Shown piece after piece: positions 42,782-51,884 of a stretch of 64,000 nucleotides of DNA. Every line of letters starts with the position of its first letter. Within the stretch, counting starts at the first letter, position 1. The notes under the pieces were generated by a model. The model saw only the letters and a program-made list of their open reading frames with translations, was not told where the DNA came from and ran no database searches. Origin of the DNA: PHAA01 sp964457945 (lineage in GTDB: Bacteria; Bacillota; Syntrophomonadia; Syntrophomonadales; Syntrophomonadaceae). A program made the position numbers and the translations under genes. The stretch is from contig CAYWFX010000009.1 in assembly GCA_964457945.1 (NCBI GenBank), positions 1 to 64,000 on the forward strand, read 5' to 3'.

Positions 42782-44854
42782 ATGATAATAAACCACAATA
42801 TACCAGCCCTAAACACCTATAACAAACTGTTACTAAACACCAAGGGCATGTCCAGTGCTCTGGAAAAACTGTCCTCCGGTCTGCGCATCAACAAAGCGGC
42901 TGACGATGCAGCCGGTCTGGCCATTTCCGAAAAAATGAGATCTCAGATCCGCGGCTTGGATCAGGCCAGCCGTAATGCTCAGGATGGTATTTCCATGATC
43001 CAGACTGCTGAAGGTGGACTCAATGAAACCCATTCTATCCTACAGCGCATGAGAGAACTGGCCGTACAGGCAGCCAATGGTACTTATACCGCCCAGGACA
43101 GAATGCAAATCCAAAAGGAAGTTGACCAGTTAACCTCAGAAATCGACCGTATTGCCGGTACCACCCAGTTCAACGGCAAGAACCTGCTGGATGGCACCAG
43201 TTCAGCTCTGACATCTACCGACATGATATCCACTCGGGTATTCATGCGGGATGGTCTGCGACAATTAGATCAATTCGGACAGAAGGCTGCTGGCGGCGGC
43301 AACTATCAGTTGAAGATCACTTCTACCCCAGGCGATGCCGAAGTACAGAAAACTGATATCATGAGGATTAAGCATGAGACCGTTACTGTAAGTGGCGGGG
43401 TTGCAAGCTATTGCGCCTTGAGTGGGGCTACAGGTTTGTCAGTGGTAGTGCAGAATGATTTTACTGGTCCGAGCGGAGTTCTGCTGACCGGTGTAACTGT
43501 CAATTTTACAGTAGCTTCTGGTGCGACTGCCTTCTCAGTTTCAGGTTCTGCCACCGCAGGCGGGGTAACTATTAATGTGCAACTGCGTATGGGTGAAGAT
43601 GGTACTGCCCTGAGTGGCCTTTATCAGACCACCAACCAACAGATTTATGACGCAGTCATGTCTCTGAAATTGAATAGCGCGGGTAGCAGCATGACCGGAG
43701 TAAACGTAAGCTATTTTATGGACATGAGGATAGATGCAGCATCAGGCGGTCTAAATTCAGGAACTATGGTGATCGCTGACGGACTTGGTGCCACTACGGC
43801 TAGTGGTTTCTTTGCTACCAAGATTGAACGGGTAGGAGAAATTGCACTAGCTTCAACCAAACTCAATGACATTCAGGAATTCTGGGATAGCTCCGGCAAC
43901 TTTATACTGGCGAATCCCCAGACTCTTAATTTGGTACAGGGCGATGGACAGAAGACCTATATTACTCTCTTCGATACCGACACCATTCAGTCTGTCCAAG
44001 ACAAATTGAATTCTGCCATTTACAATGGGCTGGGACAGAAATACGTCGTTGATTCCTCGGTGGGTAGCACTAGTTTTGTTAGCTATGACCCATGGGGAGT
44101 AGGGGCCAGCGGTCTTGAGGTTGTTCCGGGTACCTTTATCATCCGCTCTGCCATATCTGGAAACGATGGTAAGATTGCCTTCATTGGTGATGATCCAACT
44201 ATTAGAGCGCTGAGCCTGCAGACTATTCAAAAGGCTACCGAGACCCAGTTCAAGGTTAGTGTATATGAAGCCCATAAACAAACTCTTTTGGCTAAAGATG
44301 TGGCAATTTCGGGTAACAACCTCATTGGGGTTATCAACAAGGATGTGGACGTTCAGTTTGCTTCCAATACTGGTGTAACGGTTAAATGGGATAGCACCAA
44401 CTACAAATTTACCATGTCCGGATCTGCTACGGCAGTAGATACCTTTGTTCATATATCCGATAATACGACAGTTTTCCACATTGGAGCCAACCAAAAACAG
44501 GATATCGGCGTGGGTATCGGCGATATGGGTACCAGAGCTCTGGGTGTAAACAACATTCTGGTAAACAATAATGATCTGGCAAATATTGCTATAGGTAAAA
44601 TTGATGCCGCAATTTTCCGGGTATCATCCGAAAGGGCGAAGTTAGGTGCTGTTCAGAACAGATTAGATCACACCATTAACAACCTGTCGGTAACCTCTGA
44701 GAACCTGACTGCGGCTGAGTCACGCATCCGTGATGTAGACATGGCTAAGTCAATGACGGAATTTACCAAGTACAATATCCTCAACCAGGCAGCTACCGCC
44801 ATGTTGGCCCAGGCCAACCAAATGCCTCAGACAGTACTACAATTACTCAGATAA
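42782..44854 (+). CDS. hag: Flagellin, large form
   Basis: Main filament protein. The N-terminal D0/D1 region (about 1-145) is classical ('MIINHNIPALNTYNKLL', 'LSSGLRINKAADDAAGLAIS', 'DGISMIQTAEGGLNE'), and so is the C-terminal one (about 610-690: 'RLDHTINNLSVTSENL', 'ESRIRDVDMAKSMTEF', 'AMLAQANQMPQTVLQLLR'). Between them lies a Thr/Ser/Gly-rich surface domain of about 460 residues, making the protein 690 residues long against 270-500 in most Firmicutes. The exposed domain has many Ser/Thr residues that could carry glycans. A Maf transferase and pseudaminic-type sugar genes follow directly. It has its own flagellar promoter, leader and strong terminator. Confidence 0.96.
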   Translation: MIINHNIPALNTYNKLLLNTKGMSSALEKLSSGLRINKAADDAAGLAISEKMRSQIRGLDQASRNAQDGISMIQTAEGGLNETHSILQRMRELAVQAANGTYTAQDRMQIQKEVDQLTSEIDRIAGTTQFNGKNLLDGTSSALTSTDMISTRVFMRDGLRQLDQFGQKAAGGGNYQLKITSTPGDAEVQKTDIMRIKHETVTVSGGVASYCALSGATGLSVVVQNDFTGPSGVLLTGVTVNFTVASGATAFSVSGSATAGGVTINVQLRMGEDGTALSGLYQTTNQQIYDAVMSLKLNSAGSSMTGVNVSYFMDMRIDAASGGLNSGTMVIADGLGATTASGFFATKIERVGEIALASTKLNDIQEFWDSSGNFILANPQTLNLVQGDGQKTYITLFDTDTIQSVQDKLNSAIYNGLGQKYVVDSSVGSTSFVSYDPWGVGASGLEVVPGTFIIRSAISGNDGKIAFIGDDPTIRALSLQTIQKATETQFKVSVYEAHKQTLLAKDVAISGNNLIGVINKDVDVQFASNTGVTVKWDSTNYKFTMSGSATAVDTFVHISDNTTVFHIGANQKQDIGVGIGDMGTRALGVNNILVNNNDLANIAIGKIDAAIFRVSSERAKLGAVQNRLDHTINNLSVTSENLTAAESRIRDVDMAKSMTEFTKYNILNQAATAMLAQANQMPQTVLQLLR

Positions 44855-44870
44855 GTATAAGTGTAAGAGA

Positions 44871-44903
44871 AGTAGCGGAGAATTTTTCTCCGCTACTCTT
44901 TTC
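44871..44903 (+). terminator. Strong terminator of the flagellin gene
   Basis: AGTAGCGGAGAA-ttt-TTCTCCGCTACT, twelve perfect pairs, followed by CTTTTCT. It lies 16 bases after the stop codon. Confidence 0.95.
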
Positions 44904-44951
44904 TGATAGAGTATAATGTAAGCATGTCAATATGACAAAAGAGGTGTTACT

Positions 44952-45209
44952 TTGCAAATACTGGAATTAATCAGACAGAGCGAGAGTAGTATATTTAATT
45001 ATGACAATAGTATTATACCAATTCAGATTAGTGACCTGATGACTGCAATAATTGACCAAACAGCTTTCGATATTCACGATGGACAACAACTGCAGATGTT
45101 TAACCAGCTTATGCAAACCAGCCTGCAGGCCATGCAGGATCAGGATTATCTGTTACTGGCGGACATTCTGGAATATGAATTGAAACCATTTTTAGAATTG
45201 GATAAGTGA
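44952..45209 (+). CDS. Small helical protein of the flagellin-modification locus
   Basis: An 85-residue acidic, mostly helical protein starting at TTG 44952 with GAGGTG 5 bases upstream. It has no signal peptide or membrane segment. Segments such as 'YLLLADILEYELKPFLEL' suggest amphipathic helices. It lies between the flagellin terminator and the Maf gene, 12 bases before the latter, so it is probably co-transcribed with the glycosylation genes. I do not recognise the family. FliS and FliT, expected near fliD and hag, are absent, and a chaperone-like role is possible but unproven. Confidence 0.7.
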   Translation: MQILELIRQSESSIFNYDNSIIPIQISDLMTAIIDQTAFDIHDGQQLQMFNQLMQTSLQAMQDQDYLLLADILEYELKPFLELDK

Positions 45210-45221
45210 GGATAATAACTT

Positions 45222-47063
45222 ATGAATATGTGGATCAAGAATAGCAGTTTTTTAAAAAAGCAATTTCCTGCGTTTTATGAAAAGGCCTCTTCTACTGAGT
45301 ACAGTAATCCTAATATACATATTACTCCGGCTAATGATCCGGGGAACCTTTTTATTGAATCTCAGCAATGCCGATGTTATTTACACAGCAGCTATAATAT
45401 AGAACGGGAGATGCAAGAGCTTTTTAGTAATACAGGTGATTCGGAGCAAATATTAATTATCTTTGGCTTGGGTATGGGGCACTGTGTGGATTATATCAGA
45501 AGTCATAGGATTAAGTACCGTCAGATTCTGGTCTTGGAACCCTACAATAATATTTTTCGTGAACTACTCAAGACTAGAAGTATTCATGATTTGCTTTCCC
45601 AGAAAGATCTCTCGATGACCCTTTTTCGTGACCCTCGGGAAGTGATACCTCAAATTATGGGTCAGGTTTTAAGCTCTAATAAAGTAAAGGTGCTATATCA
45701 TCTGTCTTATCGCACAGTATTTAAGGAAGTGTTCGAGGAGATAACCCGTTTGTTCAGTGATGAAAAGCTAGCCTTAGGGGTGGGAGCTGCCACTTTGAAT
45801 TACTTTTTAGTGCAATGGTCCAGAAACCAAATTAAATCCATTGCTAAAAAATCGCTGGATGCTTCTGCCTTCTACGGACAATTTAAAAATGTACCGGCTA
45901 TCATTGTATCCGCAGGTCCGTCTCTGGAAAATCGCCTGGAACAACTCAAGGGAATTGGAGATAAGGCTCTTATTATTGCACCGGGTACTGGTGCCAAGAT
46001 ATGTAATCGGCGAGAAGTTAAGGCCCATATGGCCATGGCGATAGATTCCCAAGCAGCCACAGCCGAGTTGGTACGAGACAGCAGTATTAAAATTTTGATG
46101 GGTTCCTACCGCCTGGACGAAGAAGTCGATAAGGCCTTTCCTAATCAGAAGTTCCGATTCTTGATCAGTAATGACTATTTAGCTCAGTATTATCATCATT
46201 TGCAAGGGTGGCCCATAGAAATCATTAATGACTTTTCTTCGGTATCAAGTTCTGCGGTGCATTACGCATCCAAACTGGGCTGCAATCCTATCGTCCTTGT
46301 TGGGCAGGATTTGTGCTACTACGATAATAAATTCCATGCTGATGAGGAAAAAGACTCCTTAGGGGATGAAGTTAAAACCAACTGGCGAGAAGAATTGGAT
46401 ATCAACGGCAACAGGGTATTTACTGATCCAGGTTTTATGGCCATCAGGCGTGACATGGAGACCCTAAGTCATCATAACCGGGATAAATTTACATTGATAA
46501 ACGCCAGTGAAGCCGGTCTGGGTGTGCCAGGTGTGGAAAACTGTACATTAGCGGAAATTATTGACCGTTATATAGCTCCCCAAAGTATAGATGTAGCCCA
46601 GACAATTGATGGTATTATGGCGCAGCCAACCATGGGTAAGGTGGAAGACACTGAAGTTATGAGTTTTTACCAGCACCTGCTGGATGAAATTAACAAACTG
46701 GAACTGATAAATACTAAGAAAACTGAGGAGCTTAACGAATTATATGCCTTGATTCAAAAAGGTTGGAAAAACAATCGTCTGGGATCATATGTTAATAGTA
46801 TAGAATTAATAAACCAGGAATTAGTATCTAATTATTTCTATAATTTAGTGATATACACTCCTATCAGTCTCTTCCTTGTTTATTATAAAACAGCCGCTTT
46901 ATATCATTCGGAACCGAATCAGGCTGACCCAGCCGCGTTTCTCTTTTATGAAACCCAGGTGGTGGAATTCTCCTCGCGTTATATGGGCATGCTTAAAAAC
47001 CTGGTTCAGGAAGAAATAAAGCTGATAGGTGATGATTCAAGTCCCAGGGAATGGTCTATGTAA
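45222..47063 (+). CDS. maf: Motility accessory factor (Maf, DUF115), flagellin glycosyltransferase
   Basis: A 613-residue protein of the Maf/MptE-like family, whose members transfer nonulosonic acids (pseudaminic or legionaminic) to flagellin before export. The DUF115 core lies at about 205-420: 'VPAIIVSAGPSLENRLEQLK', 'LIIAPGTGAKICNRREVKAH', 'AMAIDSQ' and 'VLVGQDLCYYDNKFHADEEK'. The N-terminal part has a Rossmann-like 'ILIIFGLGMGHCVDYI' and 'QILVLEPYNNIFRELLKT'. The C-terminal 170 residues are helical. Its place just after flagellin, at the head of sugar-synthesis genes, is the usual one. Substrate specificity is inferred from those genes. Confidence 0.9.
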   Translation: MNMWIKNSSFLKKQFPAFYEKASSTEYSNPNIHITPANDPGNLFIESQQCRCYLHSSYNIEREMQELFSNTGDSEQILIIFGLGMGHCVDYIRSHRIKYRQILVLEPYNNIFRELLKTRSIHDLLSQKDLSMTLFRDPREVIPQIMGQVLSSNKVKVLYHLSYRTVFKEVFEEITRLFSDEKLALGVGAATLNYFLVQWSRNQIKSIAKKSLDASAFYGQFKNVPAIIVSAGPSLENRLEQLKGIGDKALIIAPGTGAKICNRREVKAHMAMAIDSQAATAELVRDSSIKILMGSYRLDEEVDKAFPNQKFRFLISNDYLAQYYHHLQGWPIEIINDFSSVSSSAVHYASKLGCNPIVLVGQDLCYYDNKFHADEEKDSLGDEVKTNWREELDINGNRVFTDPGFMAIRRDMETLSHHNRDKFTLINASEAGLGVPGVENCTLAEIIDRYIAPQSIDVAQTIDGIMAQPTMGKVEDTEVMSFYQHLLDEINKLELINTKKTEELNELYALIQKGWKNNRLGSYVNSIELINQELVSNYFYNLVIYTPISLFLVYYKTAALYHSEPNQADPAAFLFYETQVVEFSSRYMGMLKNLVQEEIKLIGDDSSPREWSM

Positions 47064-47076
47064 AAGGAGGGCTAAA

Positions 47077-47808
47077 ATGAAAACGGCGATTATTATACAA
47101 GCACGGATGACCTCTACCCGTCTTCCTGGGAAAATTCTGAAAATGGTTTTGGATAAGCCTCTACTGGAGTATCAGATCGAGAGACTAAAAAGAGTTAACC
47201 GGGCGGATCAGATTATAATTGCTACTACGATTAACGAAACGGATAACCCCATCGTTGACCTGTGTAACAAAATGGAAGTGCCATTTTATAGGGGCTCGGA
47301 ACAAGATGTTCTGGCCAGATACTATTATGCTGCTCGTGAGAAACAGGCTGATGTAATTGTTCGGGTAACCTCAGATTGTCCTTTGATCGATCCGCAAGTA
47401 ATAGATAAGGTTATTGGGTTTTACCTGAATCATAAATCTGACTGTGATTATGTGGCTAATGTTTTAGAGAGAACCTATCCGCGGGGTATGGATACGGAGG
47501 TATTCTCCTTTCAAGGACTGGAGGAAGCCTTCCGGGAAGCGGTTGACCCACCTGAACGTGAACATGTGACACCATTTTTCTACCGCCATCCTGAACGGTA
47601 TAGGCTGAGTAATGTGGCCTATCATGAAAATCAGAGTCAACATCGTTGGACGGTAGATACCATTGAGGACTTTCTTTTGATTAAAAATATTATCGAAGAG
47701 CTTTATCCCAGTAACCCGACATTTACTTTCGAAGATGTTTTGCGAGTTCTAGACCGCAATCCAGAGTGGATAAGCATTAACGCAGGCATTGAGCAAAAAG
47801 AAATTTAA
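47077..47808 (+). CDS. Cytidylyltransferase family protein (SpsF/PseF-like)
   Basis: A 243-residue nucleotidyltransferase. ATG 47077 is chosen because AAAAGGAGG lies 7 bases upstream; a frame extending into maf is unlikely. Motifs: 'IIQARMTSTRLPGKILKMVL' (CTP-binding P-loop-like start), 'PLLEYQIERLKRV', 'VTSDCPLIDPQVIDKVI' and 'RWTVDTIEDFLLI'. It should activate a nonulosonic or related acid sugar with CTP. The family is shared by SpsF spore-coat proteins and the CMP-sugar synthases of flagellin glycosylation. Next to PseI and PseG the role of PseF is likely, though the motif order is closer to SpsF than to the Campylobacter enzyme. Confidence 0.85.
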   Translation: MKTAIIIQARMTSTRLPGKILKMVLDKPLLEYQIERLKRVNRADQIIIATTINETDNPIVDLCNKMEVPFYRGSEQDVLARYYYAAREKQADVIVRVTSDCPLIDPQVIDKVIGFYLNHKSDCDYVANVLERTYPRGMDTEVFSFQGLEEAFREAVDPPEREHVTPFFYRHPERYRLSNVAYHENQSQHRWTVDTIEDFLLIKNIIEELYPSNPTFTFEDVLRVLDRNPEWISINAGIEQKEI

Positions 47809-47830
47809 TAATTGATGTGAGGTGACCAGT

Positions 47831-48466
47831 ATGGTAACGTTCAAAACCGAACAGGAAGAATTCTGGGCAGGCAGTTTTGGTAATGAATATACGGATAGAA
47901 ACGTTGGGGAGAAAGGGGTGGCCAATAACACGGTGCTCTTTTCTTCCATATTGTCAAAAACTGAGCAAATCCATTCATTGATCGAATTTGGCGCTAATAG
48001 GGGTATTAACCTTTTGGCGATAAGAAATATTTCCCCCCACATTGAATTATCTGCCGTAGAGATTAACCAGCAGGCGATAAATGAGTTGAATCTAATAAAG
48101 GAGCTAAAAGTATATCCTGGGTCGCTGTTGGATTTTACACCTGATTACCAGAGAGATTTGGTTCTATCAAAGGGTCTTCTGATTCATATTAACCCGGAAG
48201 CAATCTCAGATGTTTACGATTTACTATACAAAAGCAGCAGGAGGTATATATGCCTGGCAGAATATTATAATCCCACTCCGGTGGAGGTGCTTTACAGAAA
48301 TCATCAGGGGAAACTTTTTAAACGGGATTTTGCTGGGGACCTAATGGACAAATATCCGGACCTTCATCTAGTTGATTATGGCTTTGTTTACCACCGGGAC
48401 AAGAACTTCCCTCAGGATGATCTCAATTGGTTTCTTCTGGAGAAGTCAAACCCAGGTAGTAAATAA
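47831..48466 (+). CDS. Pseudaminic acid biosynthesis-associated methylase
   Basis: A 211-residue class I SAM-dependent methyltransferase of the group tied to pseudaminic acid loci (TIGR03587 type). 'FWAGSFGNEYTDRN' opens the protein; the SAM-binding strand is 'SLIEFGANRGINLLAI' with Asn in place of the usual Gly-Cys-Gly. 'FTPDYQRDLVLSKGLLIHIN' and 'YICLAEYYNPTPVEVLYRNH' are further family marks. ATG 47831 has GAGGTGA 6-7 bases upstream. It presumably methylates an intermediate or the finished sugar, but its substrate is not established. Confidence 0.85.
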   Translation: MVTFKTEQEEFWAGSFGNEYTDRNVGEKGVANNTVLFSSILSKTEQIHSLIEFGANRGINLLAIRNISPHIELSAVEINQQAINELNLIKELKVYPGSLLDFTPDYQRDLVLSKGLLIHINPEAISDVYDLLYKSSRRYICLAEYYNPTPVEVLYRNHQGKLFKRDFAGDLMDKYPDLHLVDYGFVYHRDKNFPQDDLNWFLLEKSNPGSK

Positions 48467-48507
48467 TTGTCTATCGGAATATTGAGGATCTTTTAAATAG
48501 GAGGATA

Positions 48508-49569
48508 ATGAATCCTATGCCAGAGATTAAGGTTGGAAAAAACATTATAGGGATAGATCAGGAGCCTTTCATCATCGCTGAGGCAGGGATTAACCATAAT
48601 GGAGAATTGGAAACAGCATTGCAAATGGTTCAGGTGGCTTGTGAAGCAGGTGCTAATGCTATTAAGTTTCAGACATTTAAGGCGGAGGAATTCGTAGGTG
48701 ATCTGACTTTAAACTATACTTACCGATCTCAGGGTAAGGAAGTAACAGAGTCCATGCTGGATATGTTTAAAAGATTTGAGTTCAGCAGGGATGAATGGTT
48801 TACTATAAAAAATTATTGTGACAAACAGGGAATAATGTTTCTATCAACTCCTCAGAATCAAACGGATCTGGATCTCCTACTGGAAATCGGTATTTCAGCA
48901 ATCAAGGTGGGATCAGATGATTTTAATAACTTACCTCTTCTAAAAGACTATGCTAAAACTGGGCTGCCCCTTTTTTTATCCTGCGGCATGGCTGATCTGG
49001 GTGAGGTTTATCAGGCACTTGATACAGTTGGGGCACTGGATGGTTATCCGGCGGTCTTGTTACTATGTACTTCGCAGTACCCTACGCCTCCGGAAGATGT
49101 AAATTTATTGAAGCTGAAAACCCTTTTGGCTGCTTTTCCCATGCTGGTAATGGGTTTCTCAGATCATACTCAGGGGCCGCTGGCTTCATCGCTAGCTCTG
49201 GCTTTGGGAGCCAGAGTATTTGAGAAACATTTTACCCTGGACCATGATTTACCCGGTCCTGATCACTGGTTTTCCGAAGATGTAGCCGGACTGCAGGATT
49301 GGATAAAATCAATAAGGATTGCTCAGCGTATGATGGGCAGCGCAGTTGTGAGACCAAGCCCCGCAGAAAAAGAAATGAGGAATCTAGCAAGGCGCAGTAT
49401 GGTAGCTTCATGTGATATTAATGAAGGTGAACTTCTAACCACGAATATGCTTAGTTATAAAAGACCGGGAACAGGAATAGGACCCAATATGGTTAATATA
49501 ATTATTGGTTTAAGAGCTGCCAGAAAAATCGGTCAAGGGTGTATTCTTAGATGGGGTGATTTTTCATAA
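48508..49569 (+). CDS. pseI: Pseudaminic acid synthase (NeuB/PseI family)
   Basis: Condenses a 6-carbon diacetamido sugar with phosphoenolpyruvate to form a nine-carbon nonulosonic acid. The NeuB barrel spans about 20-265 ('FIIAEAGINHNGELETALQM', 'NAIKFQTFKAEEF', 'FLSTPQNQTDLDLLLEIGIS', 'AIKVGSDDFNNLPLL', 'GFSDHTQGPLASSLALALGA', 'FEKHFTLDHDLPGPDHWFS'). A SAF antifreeze-like domain ends the protein ('RRSMVASCDINEGELLTTNM'). Start: ATG 48508 is 3 bases and ATG 48517 is 12 bases from AGGAGG, so neither is ideal. Choice between pseudaminic and sialic or legionaminic acid rests on PseG and PseB nearby. Confidence 0.9.
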   Translation: MNPMPEIKVGKNIIGIDQEPFIIAEAGINHNGELETALQMVQVACEAGANAIKFQTFKAEEFVGDLTLNYTYRSQGKEVTESMLDMFKRFEFSRDEWFTIKNYCDKQGIMFLSTPQNQTDLDLLLEIGISAIKVGSDDFNNLPLLKDYAKTGLPLFLSCGMADLGEVYQALDTVGALDGYPAVLLLCTSQYPTPPEDVNLLKLKTLLAAFPMLVMGFSDHTQGPLASSLALALGARVFEKHFTLDHDLPGPDHWFSEDVAGLQDWIKSIRIAQRMMGSAVVRPSPAEKEMRNLARRSMVASCDINEGELLTTNMLSYKRPGTGIGPNMVNIIIGLRAARKIGQGCILRWGDFS

Positions 49570-50003
49570 TGGATTTAGATGAATTCCGTGAATTATTTAT
49601 CAAGATGACTTCTTTTAAAGAAAATCGGTTTCATTCACTAGTATGGATTAACGGGGAACCGGAGATTGGCAATGACGTCAGCATCGGAGGCATGTCTGAG
49701 ATTAACGCCAAAGGCGCTAGGGTGTTTATCGGAGATAAATGTGATATTGCATCATTTGTATCCATTAACTGCGCTGATTCTCACAAAAGATGCATAGGTT
49801 TAGCCAGTGAAATTGAGCGTAAAGACATTATCATTGAGGAACAGGTCTTTATTGGTTCGCACTGCTTCATTAAAGGAGGAGCCCATATTGGGCATCATTC
49901 GGTAGTGGCAGCGGGAACGGTTGTTGAGGGAGGAATACCCCCATACTCGTTAGTATATGGCAACCCCATGCAGGTAAAGGAAGGCTATTATTACCGTCCA
50001 TAA
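49569..50003 (+). CDS. Hexapeptide-repeat (left-handed beta-helix) acyltransferase
   Basis: A 144-residue protein whose ATG overlaps the last base of the pseI stop codon, showing tight coupling. Hexapeptide repeats typical of LbH acetyltransferases run from about 35 to 130 ('IGNDVSIGGMSEINAKGARV', 'IGDKCDIASFVSINCAD', 'IEEQVFIGSHCFIKGGAHIG', 'VVAAGTVVEGGIPPYSLVYG'), with the active-site-type His-x-x-x-x-x-G pattern. It resembles WbbJ/MaaT-type O- or N-acetyltransferases. As no GNAT-type PseH is present, it may supply the N-acetylation step, or it may decorate the sugar. That assignment is inference. Confidence 0.85.
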   Translation: MDLDEFRELFIKMTSFKENRFHSLVWINGEPEIGNDVSIGGMSEINAKGARVFIGDKCDIASFVSINCADSHKRCIGLASEIERKDIIIEEQVFIGSHCFIKGGAHIGHHSVVAAGTVVEGGIPPYSLVYGNPMQVKEGYYYRP

Positions 50004-50086
50004 TATATTGAAAGCTAAGGAAAAATAGAAGGTTTTTAAAAATGCAATTATGTACTAGAGCAAATTATCAGGTGAGTGATTTAGGT

Positions 50087-50788
50087 ATGATATTAACTGC
50101 ACATCAACCAGCCTATATGCCGTGGTTGGGGTATTTTGACAAACTTATCAAAAGTGATAAATTTGTTTTTCTTGATTCCGTCCAATTTGAAAAGAATAGT
50201 TATACCAATCGTAATCGAATTAAGACTCCTCAGGGAGATATGTGGCTTACGGTGCCAGTAAAAACCAGGGGACATATAACTTCAACGCTTGCCAAACTGG
50301 AAATCGACAACAGCCAGGACTGGAGAAAAAAGCACCTAGGCGCTGTATATTCTAATTATAGAAAAGCATCTCGTTTTGAAGAGTGTTACTCGCGGCTTGA
50401 GCAGGTCTATGATAAAAAATATGATTTCTTGGCAGACCTGTGTTGGGAACAATTATGTTTCTGGTTGCAAGAGCTTGATATAGATATAAGTATGGTTCGT
50501 TCCAGTACCCTGGGAGTGGAAGCAAAAGGGACTGATCTTATTTTGGAATTGTGTAGATACTTTGAAGCCAGTAGCTATATTTCAGGAATACTGGGCAAGG
50601 ATTATCTTCGCGAAGATGATTTTCGGGAACAGGGAATAAAAATATATTACCAGAACTATCAGCATCCGGTTTACACCCAGTTATGGAGTGATTTTTTACC
50701 TAATATGAGCATTTTAGACTTCTGGATGAACACCGATGATTACACTTTAATATCGTCTCAGCATTCGGTGGGAGTAAAAGCTACATAG
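50087..50788 (+). CDS. wbqC: WbqC-like family protein
   Basis: A 233-residue protein beginning 'MILTAHQPAYMPWLGYFDKL', the WbqC signature. It continues with 'FVFLDSVQFEKNSYTNRNRI', 'WLTVPVKTRGH', 'LELCRYFEASSYISGILGKD' and 'YQHPVYTQLWSDFLPNMSIL'. ATG 50087 is preferred to 50042 because the family motif begins there. WbqC proteins occur in O-antigen and flagellin glycan loci. Their reaction has not been established to my knowledge; amino acid-like substituent transfer on amino sugars has been proposed. It sits between the acyltransferase and pseG. Confidence 0.9.
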   Translation: MILTAHQPAYMPWLGYFDKLIKSDKFVFLDSVQFEKNSYTNRNRIKTPQGDMWLTVPVKTRGHITSTLAKLEIDNSQDWRKKHLGAVYSNYRKASRFEECYSRLEQVYDKKYDFLADLCWEQLCFWLQELDIDISMVRSSTLGVEAKGTDLILELCRYFEASSYISGILGKDYLREDDFREQGIKIYYQNYQHPVYTQLWSDFLPNMSILDFWMNTDDYTLISSQHSVGVKAT

Positions 50789-50842
50789 GGTTTCTTCTAG
50801 GTCGAAATTTGATAAGTATTAGATGTTAGTGGGGAAAGTAAG

Positions 50843-51859
50843 TTGAGGAAAACCGTGGTTATACGGGCAGATGGAAACAATACAATCGGTTTTGGACACC
50901 TGGTCAGAACACAGGCTTTAGCCCAGCAACTTATAAAGCGTGGGGCTAAGGTTATTTTTTTGACCAGGAATCCGGAGTTCATTAAAGCTTTTCCGGTAGA
51001 GGCAATTGATAATAGGGTAGATTTTCATACAGAGGATGGGATGGTAGAGGCAAAACTGCAGCAATATGGAGCAGATTTATTAATTGTTGATTCATATAAC
51101 TATGATCAGGATAGACTTGACCGGATAGGACAACTGGATTTACTGACGGTATATATTGATGACCTAAATAGTTATTTATTTAATATTGATTATGTAGTCA
51201 ATGGTAATCTGTACGCACCGCACGTGGATTACCAGGGACGAGCCCAATCCCTTTTGGGTTCTCAATACTTGCTTTTACGCGAAGATTTTAATGATTTGTC
51301 GGCCCGAAAAGTGCGACCTCAAGTAAAAGATATACTGATTACGTTCGGGGCAGCTGATATGGAAAACGTAACCCCCAAGGTTTTAGAGATGTTGGGTGGA
51401 TACAGTTATTTTGCTGAAATAAGCTGGCATGTGGTAATTGGCCCGGTTTTTAAATATTCTAAAGAGATCGAGTTTGTAACTCAAGGCATTTCAAATGTCT
51501 ATACTTACCATAGTCCTAATATAAAGAATTTGATGGATAATTGCGATATATGTATTAGTGCGGCTGGCAGTACAAGCTATGAATTGGCTGCGTGTGGTGT
51601 GCCGGCAGTTCTTATCGTAGCCGGTGATAATCAAATATGTTTAGCCCAAGAAGCTGGACGTTTGGGCATAGCTATTAATATTGGCTGGTATAATCATATT
51701 CAATCAATTGATCTCTACCAGGCACTTGACCAGCTAATAATGAATTGTGAGGTCCGGCAGGAGATGGTAAACCGAGGTCAGGAATTAATTGATGCTAAGG
51801 GTGCAGAGAGAGTTGCAGAGTTTCTGTTGGCTGCGATGCAAAAGAAAAAGAGCGGCTAA
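50843..51859 (+). CDS. pseG: UDP-2,4-diacetamido-trideoxy-altropyranose hydrolase PseG
   Basis: Removes UDP from the altrose-type intermediate, the fourth step of pseudaminic acid synthesis. TTG 50843 (with GGGGAAAG upstream) gives 'VVIRADGNNTIGFGHLVRTQ', the PseG start with the catalytic His-containing G-x-G-H-L-x-R motif. The C-terminal GT-B-like half has 'DILITFGAADMENVTPKVLE', 'CDICISAAGSTSYELAACGV' and 'AGDNQICLAQEAGRLGIAIN'. The length, 338 residues, is somewhat above the 275-330 of other PseG proteins. A decayed second copy of part of this gene lies at about 53331-53452. Confidence 0.9.
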   Translation: MRKTVVIRADGNNTIGFGHLVRTQALAQQLIKRGAKVIFLTRNPEFIKAFPVEAIDNRVDFHTEDGMVEAKLQQYGADLLIVDSYNYDQDRLDRIGQLDLLTVYIDDLNSYLFNIDYVVNGNLYAPHVDYQGRAQSLLGSQYLLLREDFNDLSARKVRPQVKDILITFGAADMENVTPKVLEMLGGYSYFAEISWHVVIGPVFKYSKEIEFVTQGISNVYTYHSPNIKNLMDNCDICISAAGSTSYELAACGVPAVLIVAGDNQICLAQEAGRLGIAINIGWYNHIQSIDLYQALDQLIMNCEVRQEMVNRGQELIDAKGAERVAEFLLAAMQKKKSG

Positions 51860-51884
51860 GACATTAAAAAAAGGAGGGTTTTTC

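Noticed and set aside
43853..44494. 213-codon open frame on the minus strand inside the flagellin gene
   Set aside because: It lies entirely opposite a clear flagellin coding region, has no ribosome binding site and encodes no recognisable protein.
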